From Anaerolineae bacterium (GTDB taxonomy: Bacteria; Chloroflexota; Anaerolineae; E26-bin7): a stretch of DNA of 22,208 nt. The stretch spans positions 28,639-50,846 of the forward strand of contig JAOZOT010000002.1 of NCBI GenBank assembly GCA_029933115.1. The letters are read 5' to 3'. Every line of letters starts with the position of its first letter. Position 1 is the first letter of the stretch. Positions 1 to 6,102 of this stretch are shown piece after piece. Both the position numbers and the translations under genes were made by a program. Under the pieces are notes generated by a model, which worked only from the letters and a program-made list of their open reading frames with translations, was not told where the DNA came from and did no database searches.

Positions 1-1200
1 CTAGGCTCCTTCCAGATCCCACTGCGTCCTGATCTCCCGCTCGCTTAAATCTTCCAGGACCCGCATCACCAGCCAGGAGATCATCAATTGCAGCCCCATC
101 AGCACCAGCAGGGCACTCCCCACCAGGTAGAGCCAGAGGCGGGACACGTCCCAACCCCGCAGGCCCAACGAGAAGCTGGCCCCGCCCAGAAGCACCCCAC
201 CGCAGGCGACCAGCAGCCCCATCCAACCGAAGTGGTGATCCAGCGAGGGGGTGAAGATCGGTTTACCGAACAAGCCCTGGCGCACAGGCCGCTTGTGAAA
301 CAGAGAGACCAGGTAGTTGAACATCGCCCCCAGGGAGAAGAGACTGACCCCTGAGACCCCCATCACCAGGGCGGTATAGACGCTGAAAACCCCCCAGTGG
401 CCCAGAGTCGTTACCCCCTGAAGGCGCAAGGCCACCAGGCCCACACCGACGGCCAGGGCCAAGAAGATAGCGAACACCCCAACCATCCCCAGGACGCGCA
501 CGGGGTTGTAGCTCATAGCCGTCCAGACAATAGAGTTGGCGAAGCGCAGTCCATCTCGGACGACGCTGAGCTTGGAGCGGCCCATGCGCTCACTGTAGGT
601 GATGGGCACCTCGACCATCTTGATATGCTCGTGAAGGGCACGAGTACTCATGACCGGGGTGAAATTGAGGCCATCGGGCAGTGGATACAACTCGGCCAGC
701 ACCTCGTGACGGAACACCCTCATCCCACTGGCGCTGTCGCTGACCCGGTGATTGCCCAGCAGGCTGACCAGAGCGGCAAAGATGGTGTTGCCCACACGCC
801 GCACCAGCGGCATCTCGCTTTCGGTGCCGGTCATGCGCGAGCCGATCACCAGGTCAGCTCCCTCCTCCAAAATGGGCCGACAAAGCTGGGGGAAACACTC
901 CGGCGGATAGGTGCCATCAGCGTCGAGGAAAGCCAGCAGGTCGCCACGAGCGTGACGGAAGCCGGTCTTGAGGGCCGCCCCATAACCCCGGTTGACCTCA
1001 TGTTTGACCAAACGCACGTCAGGATTGTCGGCCACGATCTCACACGTACGGTCCTGTGAGCCATCGTCCACGACGATGACCTCTAGCTCCTGGACACCAC
1101 AAGCCTTCAGAGAAGGTCGGACCGCCAGGACCCTCTTCACGATGGCGGCGATGCCGCTCTCCTCGTTGTAGGCCGGTATGACTACTGAAAGGGAAGCCAT
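1..1200 (-). CDS. Family 2 glycosyltransferase with C-terminal membrane segments
   Basis: Predicted membrane-bound GT-A glycosyltransferase of the dolichyl/undecaprenyl-phosphate sugar synthase type, moving a sugar from a nucleotide donor to a lipid carrier or glycan at the inner face of the membrane. With the start used here it is 399 aa. The N-terminus reads SVVIPAYNEE; VVDDGS lies near residues 43-48 and the metal-binding DAD at about 93-95. From about residue 238 there are roughly four hydrophobic segments. The start at 1200 is preferred over the longer frame from 1248 because GAAGGAG lies just upstream of it, the family fold begins at once, and the extra 16 residues would come from palindromic repeat DNA. 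The stop codon is at the very edge of the window. It is the last visible gene of the minus-strand glycan locus. Donor and acceptor cannot be told from sequence. Confidence 0.88.
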   Translation of the reverse strand: MASLSVVIPAYNEESGIAAIVKRVLAVRPSLKACGVQELEVIVVDDGSQDRTCEIVADNPDVRLVKHEVNRGYGAALKTGFRHARGDLLAFLDADGTYPPECFPQLCRPILEEGADLVIGSRMTGTESEMPLVRRVGNTIFAALVSLLGNHRVSDSASGMRVFRHEVLAELYPLPDGLNFTPVMSTRALHEHIKMVEVPITYSERMGRSKLSVVRDGLRFANSIVWTAMSYNPVRVLGMVGVFAIFLALAVGVGLVALRLQGVTTLGHWGVFSVYTALVMGVSGVSLFSLGAMFNYLVSLFHKRPVRQGLFGKPIFTPSLDHHFGWMGLLVACGGVLLGGASFSLGLRGWDVSRLWLYLVGSALLVLMGLQLMISWLVMRVLEDLSEREIRTQWDLEGA

Positions 1201-1234
1201 AACACTTTCTCCTTCAAGATCTATTTTCGCTCGT

Positions 1235-1281
1235 GGCGGATTTGCCATCCGCCGCCGGGGCGCCGGATTACAAACCCGGCG
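1235..1281. repeat. Two adjacent palindromes, REP-like
   Basis: Two hairpins stand side by side between the glycosyltransferase and acyltransferase genes. The first is GGCGGAT-ttgcc-ATCCGCC (1235-1253). The second pairs GCCGG around 1262-1266 with CCGGC around 1276-1280 across the loop ATTACAAAC. Both share a GGAT...CCG theme, which suggests a dispersed REP/REPIN-type element rather than a terminator, as no T-run follows on either strand. Whether it recurs in the genome cannot be seen here. Confidence 0.45.
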
Positions 1282-1314
1282 GGAGCAATTTGTGATCTCC
1301 TGATGCTATAGAGG

Positions 1315-2052
1315 CTAAAGGTAGACCACTTGCTCCGGTTGAGCTGCCCGCTCGGCGACCTCCAGAGTGATCTCCTTAACCACCCGGGCCGGTGCTCCGG
1401 CCGCCACCGTGTGGGGGGGCACGTCTCGCGTCACCACAGCGCCGGCGCCTATCACCGCGCCCTGACCTATCCGCACCCCATCGGTGATGATCGCCCCCGC
1501 CCCGATCCACACATTGTCCTCAATCACGATCCCTTCGGCGGTGATTCCCTGCTCGATTATCGGTCGGGTCGGGTCACTGAAGACGTGGTTGACAGCCAAT
1601 ACCTGCACCAACGGGGCCAAATACACCTTGTCGCCGATGGTCACCCCCCCCTGTCCCCGGATAACGCAGAACTCGCCGATGAGACAATCGCGGCCGATCT
1701 TTATGCCGGCGTGAGGTATCCGGCGAAAGTTGTACACGTGCAACTCAGCGTGGTGCATTACAAAGCTGTTGTCACCGATCTCGATGCCACCTGGGCAGGC
1801 GTGCAGGTAGACTCCGTGGTCAATGTAGACATTGCGGCCAAGAATGATGTCACGCGGCCGGCTCAAGCGCACCCCGCTCTCAATAGCGGCAAACCCCCGG
1901 CTGTGCAAGATCAACTTGTACATCACGGCCCGCAGGCCCACCCCGATAATGCTGGGCACCCAGGCGACACACAGGAACACAACCTGCTCCAGAATATAGC
2001 GGCTCAGGCTGGTCGAATGAGCACTGATATAGTAACGTAGTCTACTCAACAT
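1315..2052 (-). CDS. Hexapeptide-repeat (LbH) acyltransferase
   Basis: A 245-aa member of the left-handed beta-helix acyltransferases (WbbJ/maltose-acetyltransferase-like), likely O- or N-acetylating a surface sugar with acetyl-CoA. Residues 20-50 form a hydrophobic/amphipathic stretch that may tie it to the membrane. From about residue 70 to 225 the [LIV]-G-x4 hexapeptide pattern is plain (IGDNSFV, IGRDCLIG, IGDKVYL, IEDNVWIG, IGQGAVIG). The segment LAVNHVFSDP supplies the usual active-site-region histidine, and the C-terminal VAAGAPARVVK block is the classic end of the fold. The ATG start gives full family length, though the ribosome site before it is weak. It lies between the small HTH gene and the glycosyltransferase. 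The exact substrate is unknown. Confidence 0.85.
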   Translation of the reverse strand: MLSRLRYYISAHSTSLSRYILEQVVFLCVAWVPSIIGVGLRAVMYKLILHSRGFAAIESGVRLSRPRDIILGRNVYIDHGVYLHACPGGIEIGDNSFVMHHAELHVYNFRRIPHAGIKIGRDCLIGEFCVIRGQGGVTIGDKVYLAPLVQVLAVNHVFSDPTRPIIEQGITAEGIVIEDNVWIGAGAIITDGVRIGQGAVIGAGAVVTRDVPPHTVAAGAPARVVKEITLEVAERAAQPEQVVYL

Positions 2053-2083
2053 GCACCTGCATCCGTGGTATCTGTCTACTGTG

Positions 2084-2114
2084 TCAAGCCGCCAGACTGA
2101 AACCTGCGGCTTGA
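2084..2114. other. 9-bp perfect inverted repeat upstream of the acyltransferase
   Basis: TCAAGCCGC (2084-2092) and GCGGCTTGA (2106-2114) are perfect inverted arms around a 13-base loop. They lie 31 bases upstream of the acyltransferase start and downstream of the HTH gene. No T-run follows on the minus strand, so a classical intrinsic terminator is not supported. It could be an mRNA leader hairpin or a protein-binding palindrome. The 123-bp gap holds nothing else I can name. Confidence 0.4.
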
Positions 2115-2175
2115 TGCTGTGCGCCGGTCGCCCGCGTGGGCGGACAACCCGCGCCGCAGGCGCTCAGGCGCGATT

Positions 2176-2388
2176 TCAATCGCCGGCCAGGGGCGGCAAA
2201 CTGCTCACCTTGTTTTTCCTCTTCTTCGCCCTGATCAGCTCCTGCAAGTCCGCCCTGCTGATGCGCCATTGATGTCCAATTTTGAAAGCCGGCAGCCGAC
2301 CACTTCTGCACCACCGCCACGTGGTCTTTTTGCTGAGCTTCAGATACGCTGCCGCTTCCTCGATGGTCAACAAATCGTCTTCTTGCAC
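2176..2388 (-). CDS. Small helix-turn-helix DNA-binding protein (HTH_17/excisionase-like fold)
   Basis: A 70-aa protein made almost entirely of a MerR-like winged-helix domain: LTIEEAAAYLKLSKKT (recognition helix region), then a wing around GRLPAFKIGHQWRI and a closing helix ADLQELI, ending in a lysine-rich tail. Databases often label this family excisionase, but there is no integrase or phage context here, so a local regulator or architectural protein is more likely. The GTG start at 2388 is chosen because AAAGG lies just before it and the domain begins within six residues. The longer ATG frame from 2484 would overlap gmhB by 29 bases and add an unstructured Arg/Gly-rich leader. Target unknown. 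Confidence 0.7.
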   Translation of the reverse strand: MQEDDLLTIEEAAAYLKLSKKTTWRWCRSGRLPAFKIGHQWRISRADLQELIRAKKRKNKVSSLPPLAGD

Positions 2389-2455
2389 TATAGCGCCTTT
2401 CCGAGCGCAGCCACAGCCCCTGAACCCGCCGGGGTGACGGGCGAGGGCGAAACGA

Positions 2456-3031
2456 CTAGACAGGGCAGCGGCCGGCCGGAGCACCCTCCTGCCTCAGGAT
2501 CCACGCTGCTGCTTCCGGCAAATCCTCAAACACCGGCACCTTCCCCAGACCCTGCTCGAGCAGCCTCGCTGCCTGCTCTCGCCCCCGCCCGGTCAGCACC
2601 ATCAACGGTTGCGCCCCCACGGCCAGGGCAGCCTGCACATCGCTCAGCGCGTCGCCTACCATGTAGGACTCTGGCAGATTCACCTCCAGCCGCCTGGCGG
2701 CCTCCACCAGAAGCCCCGGTCGAGGCTTGCGGCACTCACACCCTTCCTCCGGACGGTGCGGACAATAGAAGACGGCGTCTATCCGCCCACCTGCCGCCTG
2801 TGCCAGGTCCATCATCCGGCGGTGGATTTCCTCCACAGTCTCCCGGCTCACCAGGCCGCGATTGATGGCCGACTGGTTGCTGACCACGATGACCAGCATC
2901 CCGGTGCTGCCCAAGAGGCGTAGCGCTTGCAGCACCCCCGGCAGAACGACAAACTCTTCCAGGTTTTTGACATAGTCGGGCCGGTTCTCGTTGATGACGC
3001 CGTCCCGGTCGAGAAATACGGCCCTACGCAT
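2456..3031 (-). CDS. gmhB: D-glycero-D-manno-heptose 1,7-bisphosphate phosphatase-like HAD enzyme
   Basis: A 191-aa HAD-superfamily phosphatase of the HisB-N/GmhB type that removes the 7-phosphate from D-glycero-D-manno-heptose 1,7-bisphosphate in the cytoplasm. The nucleophile motif FLDRDGVIN puts the two catalytic Asp at residues 8 and 10. VVSNQSAI near 49-56 is motif II. The zinc knuckle typical of GmhB is present with ligands C90, H92, C98 and C100, followed by RKP; GDALSDV near 131 is the final acidic motif. Length matches the family. It lies 147 bp after the SMR-like gene and beyond an intrinsic terminator, so it may need its own promoter or read-through; no convincing promoter was seen. 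The HddA-like kinase two genes upstream supports a heptose role. Confidence 0.87.
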   Translation of the reverse strand: MRRAVFLDRDGVINENRPDYVKNLEEFVVLPGVLQALRLLGSTGMLVIVVSNQSAINRGLVSRETVEEIHRRMMDLAQAAGGRIDAVFYCPHRPEEGCECRKPRPGLLVEAARRLEVNLPESYMVGDALSDVQAALAVGAQPLMVLTGRGREQAARLLEQGLGKVPVFEDLPEAAAWILRQEGAPAGRCPV

Positions 3032-3149
3032 GAGGCATAGACTCCACCAGGCATAACCCTCATAGCTCCGCCACCAGGGTGCGACGCGCTTCCTCGCACC
3101 TTAATTGACAGCAACGGCCAACTTTAGACATCAATGCCCAGAAACGAGC

Positions 3150-3176
3150 AAAAAAATAAAACACCGCATCGCAGTG
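3150..3176 (-). terminator. Intrinsic terminator after the SMR-like gene
   Basis: Read on the minus strand, CACTGC-GAT-GCGGTG folds into a 6-bp stem (one G-T pair) with a 3-base loop, and is followed at once by TTTTATTTTTTT. It begins three bases after the stop codon of the small membrane protein. This is a textbook rho-independent layout and would split the heptose locus between the kinase/transporter pair and gmhB. Confidence 0.7.
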
Positions 3177-3178
3177 GT

Positions 3179-3547
3179 CTACGTCCTGGAGATGATCAGC
3201 ACACCTACGATGACGACCCCTATGCCCAACCACCGTCCGACGGGCACCTGCTCTCCCAGGACCAGCCAGGCCGTCAAAGGCACCAGGACGTAGGTCAAAG
3301 CCAGCATCGGATAGGCCAGACTGAGGTCCAAGCGCGAGAGGACCGCCAGCCAGAACACAGAACCTACCGCGTAAAAGGTCAGCCCGGCCACAATCAGGGG
3401 AGTGGTGAAAACCCGCAAAGCCACCGGGAGGAGACCGGCAAGACCTTCGCCACCGGTGAGCCTGACCTGTCCCATGCCCATTTTCAGGCACAGTTGGCCA
3501 CTCACGCCCATTACCACCGACAAAAGAATCAGCAACAGAGATTTCAT
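3179..3547 (-). CDS. Small SMR/EamA-type membrane protein, possible half of a lipid-linked sugar flippase
   Basis: A 122-aa protein with four predicted membrane helices (about 3-20, 41-65, 68-90 and 96-119), the size of one half of an EamA/DMT transporter. The closest picture I recognise is the ArnE/ArnF class of small SMR-like flippase subunits for undecaprenyl-linked sugars; the segment SLAYPMLALTYVLVPL with a following LGE motif is typical of the fold. Its start overlaps the stop of the GHMP kinase by 4 bp (ATGA), implying translational coupling. In a glycan locus, moving a lipid-linked sugar or dimerising with a partner is plausible, but drug-type SMR export cannot be excluded. No second SMR subunit is in the window, so it would work as a homodimer or with a partner encoded elsewhere. 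Confidence 0.75.
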   Translation of the reverse strand: MKSLLLILLSVVMGVSGQLCLKMGMGQVRLTGGEGLAGLLPVALRVFTTPLIVAGLTFYAVGSVFWLAVLSRLDLSLAYPMLALTYVLVPLTAWLVLGEQVPVGRWLGIGVVIVGVLIISRT

Positions 3548-4614
3548 CGTAGAACCGCAGGTAGAAGAGAGGCAGGCACGTAATCACTCCGCCAGATGTG
3601 GTCGAGTCTATCCTCAAAGAGCACGATGCGCGCCCCTTCGAAATCAAAGCTGAATTCCATGCGACGCAACCCCATCTCCTCCAGGGTCCTCGTCACCTCA
3701 TCTTGATGCTCCTCCTGACAATAGAGCATGAGGAAGCCCCCACTTCCGGCTCCGGTGAGTTTGCCCCCCTCTGCACCGGCCGTCTTCGCTGCCGCGTAGC
3801 ACTCATCAATGAAAGAGTTGGTGACGTTGGGCGCCAGGGTCCGCTTGTTCTCCCATGAGAGGTCCAAAAGCTCTCCAAAGGCCCTCAAATTCCCCTCTTC
3901 CAGGGCTTCTCTGGTAGCCAGGCCCAGTTCTTTGATGGCGTGCAGAGTGTGGAGGACGCGCTCATCGTCTTTTTCGGCGGCCCGTTTCTGATACTTCAGG
4001 ATGGAGGATGACCTTCTCGTGCCGCCCAGGAAGAAGAGCATCAATCTCCTTTGCAAGGTTTCCAGCGTCGCCTCAGTCACTCGTAAGGGTTCTACAGTGA
4101 CCCCCTTTGTGGTAAATACGATGAAGTTAAGCCCTCCAAAGGAAGCAGCGTACTGATCTTGCTTGCCAACGGGCATTCCCATCTTCTCTATTTCAATGTA
4201 GCAGGCCAACTCGGCCACCTCGCCGGGGGAGAGATGCAGGCCATGCCAGGTCGAGAGAGCCTTGATCATGGAAACAGCCACACTGCCGGATGAGCCCAGG
4301 CCGGTCCCCGGCGGGATCTGAGAGGCCAGAAAGACGTTCAACCCATCCTTCAAGCCAAAATGGTGGATGATGGCTTTCGGCAAGGCCAGGTCGCCATCCC
4401 AGATAAGGTCCTCATAAATCGGCTGGCGGTAGAAGGTGCGATAATCGGCGGAATTGATCTCCAAGAAGTCGCGGCTTCCGGGCGACAGAATGGTATAAGC
4501 ATAGTGGTCTATAGTAGCACTGACGACCACACCTTCAAAACGCGAGTAGTAGGATTCCAGGTCAGTGCCTCCTCCGCCGAAACTGATCCGAACCGGCGCT
4601 CTGGCAATCAACAT
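3544..4614 (-). CDS. hddA: GHMP-family sugar kinase, HddA-like (heptose 7-phosphate kinase)
   Basis: A 356-aa GHMP kinase. The N-terminal RAPVRISFGGGGTDL is the signature of the heptose/fucose-kinase branch; the ATP loop PPGTGLGSSGSVA lies near residues 101-113, and motif 3 GGKLTGAGSGGFL near 285-297. HddA phosphorylates D-glycero-alpha-D-manno-heptose 7-phosphate at C1, giving the substrate for GmhB, and a GmhB-like gene is encoded two genes downstream. The ATG start follows GAGAGGAAG with good spacing. Length is slightly above the usual 340 aa. The gene seems to head the minus-strand transcript, yet the 116 bp upstream show no clear promoter. Other GHMP kinases of the same branch (L-fucose-like substrates) remain possible. 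Confidence 0.78.
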   Translation of the reverse strand: MLIARAPVRISFGGGGTDLESYYSRFEGVVVSATIDHYAYTILSPGSRDFLEINSADYRTFYRQPIYEDLIWDGDLALPKAIIHHFGLKDGLNVFLASQIPPGTGLGSSGSVAVSMIKALSTWHGLHLSPGEVAELACYIEIEKMGMPVGKQDQYAASFGGLNFIVFTTKGVTVEPLRVTEATLETLQRRLMLFFLGGTRRSSSILKYQKRAAEKDDERVLHTLHAIKELGLATREALEEGNLRAFGELLDLSWENKRTLAPNVTNSFIDECYAAAKTAGAEGGKLTGAGSGGFLMLYCQEEHQDEVTRTLEEMGLRRMEFSFDFEGARIVLFEDRLDHIWRSDYVPASLLPAVLR

Positions 4615-4702
4615 TGTCTTCCTCTCCCGGTAGTACTAAACAACAGTGACTCCGACCGGCCCTGCCCAGGGCAAAATTTGTCACCCAGCAACTCGATGGC
4701 CA

Positions 4703-4724
4703 TTCCGCCGTGAGCGAGGCGGAA
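4703..4724. other. Stem-loop just downstream of the response regulator gene
   Basis: TTCCGCC (4703-4709) pairs with GGCGGAA (4718-4724) around an 8-base loop, six bases beyond the stop codon of the minus-strand response regulator. Its position fits a 3'-end hairpin, but no T-run follows on the minus strand, so termination is only possible. A second short palindrome, GCCCT/AGGGC near 4661-4674, lies further down the same 116-bp gap. Confidence 0.35.
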
Positions 4725-4730
4725 AGCAGG

Positions 4731-5447
4731 CTAAGCCTTGGCCAATTGTGGCCCTCGGAACCGATAGCCGACCCCCCATTCGGTGAGCACATACTTGGGC
4801 CGCTGGGGACATTCCTCTATCTTCTGACGGAGATAACGTATGTACAGCTTGACATAGTGAGTCTCGTCGGCGTACTCTGGCCCCCACACCCAGGTTAGAA
4901 GGGTTTTGTGTGGCACCACCCGACCTGCATTCCTGACAAGACAAGCCAACAGGCGAAACTCGGTGGGGCTCAAGTTCACCGGCCGGCCCTGCCGGTAGAC
5001 CTGCCGTCGTTCAAAGTCTATCGCCAGGTCACCGTCATCATAATAATAAGATGAAGGATAGTCCGAGGACGTTTTCGTCATGCTGGCACGGCGCAAGAGA
5101 GCCTGTATTCTGGCCACCAATTCGCCCGGTCGAAAGGGCTTGGCCATGAATCCGTCCGCTCCCAGAGCCAGGCCCCGCACAATGCTCGCTTTTTCCCTCA
5201 GCACTGTGAGAATGAGGATAGGTACATCCGGTGACATCTCCCGGAGACTCCGGCAAATCTCCCAGCCATCCATGCCCGGCATCATAATATCTAATATAAC
5301 CAAATCAGGATGGTTGTCCTGAAACCGGCGCAAGCCCTCACTCCCGCTGTAGGCGGCTATCACTTCGTAGTCTTGCCTCTCCAGGCACAGCCGCAGTATC
5401 TCGATTAGTTTGGGATTGTCATCAATGGCTAAGATTTTCTCTCCCAC
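4731..5447 (-). CDS. OmpR/PhoB-type response regulator
   Basis: A 238-aa cytoplasmic transcription factor. The receiver domain spans residues 3-118, with acidic pocket D9/D10, phospho-acceptor D53 in LVILDIMMPG, the LT switch near 82 and MAKPF with the conserved Lys near 105. A short Tyr/Asp-rich linker leads to a winged-helix domain (about 140-232) with LSPTEFRLLACLV and the recognition-helix segment DETHYVKLYIRYLRQKI. The GTG start at 5447 is chosen because GGAGG lies 8 bases upstream and the REC fold starts at once; the longer ATG frame from 5510 runs back over the -10 box. It diverges from the kinase operon, and its own promoter carries four 11-bp-spaced repeats next to the -10 box, so it is probably autoregulated or controlled by its paralogue at 10137. 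Signal unknown. Confidence 0.9.
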   Translation of the reverse strand: MGEKILAIDDNPKLIEILRLCLERQDYEVIAAYSGSEGLRRFQDNHPDLVILDIMMPGMDGWEICRSLREMSPDVPILILTVLREKASIVRGLALGADGFMAKPFRPGELVARIQALLRRASMTKTSSDYPSSYYYDDGDLAIDFERRQVYRQGRPVNLSPTEFRLLACLVRNAGRVVPHKTLLTWVWGPEYADETHYVKLYIRYLRQKIEECPQRPKYVLTEWGVGYRFRGPQLAKA

Positions 5448-5495
5448 CTTTCGCCTCCAACCCAGGCAAGCGTGTCTGTCCAAAAGGTCAAAGTC

Positions 5496-5551
5496 AGTAT
5501 ACCATGCCAAGGTTAGGAAATCGTAAGAAACAAGTTAGAATTTAGTTAGAA
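5496..5551 (-). promoter_or_regulatory. Promoter with four-unit Pho-box-like direct repeat for the response regulator
   Basis: Read on the minus strand, four heptamers TTCTAAC, TTCTAAC, TTCTTAC and TCCTAAC begin exactly 11 bp apart (complement of 5545-5551, 5534-5540, 5523-5529 and 5512-5518). They are followed after 10 bp by the -10 box TATACT (complement of 5496-5501). There is no good -35 hexamer at normal spacing: the repeats sit where it would be. That is the layout of promoters activated by PhoB/PhoP-type regulators, which bind 11-bp direct repeats next to the -10. The predicted leader is about 40 bases. The binding factor is inferred, not shown. Confidence 0.7.
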
Positions 5552-5565
5552 GTAACCCAGAGTTA

Positions 5566-5594
5566 TTGACTTTCCCCTCAATTCGTGGTACACT
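5566..5594 (+). promoter_or_regulatory. Sigma70-like promoter for the kinase operon
   Basis: TTGACT (5566-5571), a 17-bp spacer and TACACT (5589-5594) make a good housekeeping promoter pointing towards the multi-GAF kinase. The four 11-bp repeats end 14 bp upstream, so one bound regulator array could affect both divergent promoters. The predicted transcript starts near 5601 and would carry a leader of about 500 bases. Confidence 0.6.
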
Positions 5595-5811
5595 GATACA
5601 GAGTACCCCCGGTCAGCACCGTTGCACCGCTCAGTACCACGGCCGTATTTGACATTCGTAGCAATGACTTCGTTGAGCCCGCTAATCCCCGCAATTCACG
5701 GCGGCTCTACGCGGATTCGAGGGTAGGAAAAGCCCCCACAGGTTCAGGCAGCCCGCCCCCTGCCAAGCGGCTTCCGCTTCCACAGATCTCGCGTCCGCAA
5801 GGCCTGTTCGA

Positions 5812-5838
5812 AACCTGCGGGAGACCGGCTTACCCCAC
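5812..5838 (+). repeat. Leader direct repeat, copy A
   Basis: AACCTGCGGGAG followed by ACCGGCTTACC matches copy B at 6052 (240 bp further on): the first 12 bases are identical and about 20 of the first 24 match. In both copies the CCTGCGG part can pair with a segment just upstream, so each is the 3' arm of a hairpin. Copy A lies before the leader terminator. Confidence 0.5.
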
Positions 5839-5921
5839 AAATCTGCTCCTGCTGAGTGTTGGTGGAAAACCTCCCCGAAAAGTGGCGACTACGTCTGTGT
5901 AGCTTTCGGGAAGGTCAACAA

Positions 5922-5972
5922 ATGGAGGCAGTAGTTAATACCTTTGCGTTGAAGCCGACTGTTTCCTTCTGA
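5922..5972 (+). CDS. Possible 16-residue leader peptide overlapping the terminator
   Basis: ATG at 5922 follows GGGAAGG (5908-5914) with a 7-base spacer, an ideal ribosome site, and opens a 16-codon frame, MEAVVNTFALKPTVSF. Its TGA (5970-5972) falls in the loop region of the terminator hairpin at 5954-5998. Translating ribosomes would therefore run into the 5' arm of the hairpin, the layout of a translation-coupled attenuator. No run of one amino acid stands out, so no sensed amino acid can be named. A chance ORF is possible. Confidence 0.3.
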   Translation: MEAVVNTFALKPTVSF

Positions 5973-5998
5973 GAATGGGAGGGGAGTCGGTTTTTTTT
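5954..5998 (+). terminator. Intrinsic terminator inside the kinase leader
   Basis: GCCGACT (5954-5960) pairs with AGTCGG (5985-5990); an inner helix CCTTC/GAATGG closes over TGA, and eight T residues follow (5991-5998). It faces the kinase gene and lies about 105 bases before its start, downstream of the only promoter seen. That suggests an attenuator or the end of a separate short RNA. Confidence 0.75.
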
Positions 5999-6051
5999 CG
6001 ATTTTTGCGCAGCCCCTCATCCCTCGCAGGTCCGAATCCCCGGTTGACTGC

Positions 6052-6078
6052 AACCTGCGGGAGTACGGCTGACCACGT
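6052..6078 (+). repeat. Leader direct repeat, copy B
   Basis: AACCTGCGGGAG followed by TACGGCTGACC, the partner of copy A. Upstream CCTCGCAGG (about 6021-6029) can pair with CCTGCGGG here to form a stem of about 9 bp with one G-T pair. It ends about 25 bases before the kinase ATG, after the leader terminator, so it remains in every read-through mRNA. Confidence 0.5.
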
Positions 6079-6102
6079 TCTTGCTCAGAGAGAGGCGAGC
6101 AC

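Larger units (their letters stand above)
5601..5998 (+). ncRNA. Long structured leader or short RNA ending in an intrinsic terminator
   Basis: Between the promoter and the kinase start there is no sizeable ORF, but several hairpins. CCGCAAGG pairs with CCTGCGG (around 5795-5820, one bulged A). CCCGAAAAG pairs with CTTTCGGG (about 5874-5910) and encloses CTAC/GTAG. A strong terminator lies at 5954-5998. A transcript starting near 5601 would either stop at about 5998, giving a roughly 400-base RNA, or read through into the kinase operon. I do not recognise a known riboswitch class: conserved cores of the cobalamin, TPP, SAM and c-di-GMP-I types were not found by eye. Confidence 0.4.

Noticed and set aside
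397..1059. Long plus-strand frame over the glycosyltransferase, and similar frames opposite the kinases and secreted protein
   Set aside because: Low-complexity His/Gln- or Gly/Val-rich translations mirror the real genes' codon bias on the other strand; no domains were recognised.
2176..2388. Excisionase label for the small HTH protein
   Set aside because: The fold is shared by many small regulators; no integrase, attachment site or phage gene lies nearby.
3078..3100. GGTGCGA/TCGCACC hairpin between the SMR-like gene and gmhB
   Set aside because: A 7-bp stem with a 9-base loop but no T-run on the minus strand. The true terminator is the hairpin at 3150-3176, so this one was left as an unassigned palindrome.
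5795..5840. Leader segment with TTCGAAAC looked like a tRNA T-arm
   Set aside because: No acceptor, D or anticodon arms could be built around it.
5926..5950. GTTAATACCTTTGC resembles a stretch of some 16S rRNA genes
   Set aside because: Only about 14 bases match, the flanks do not follow 16S, and a match of this length to some rRNA position is not surprising in 22 kb. No rRNA is called.
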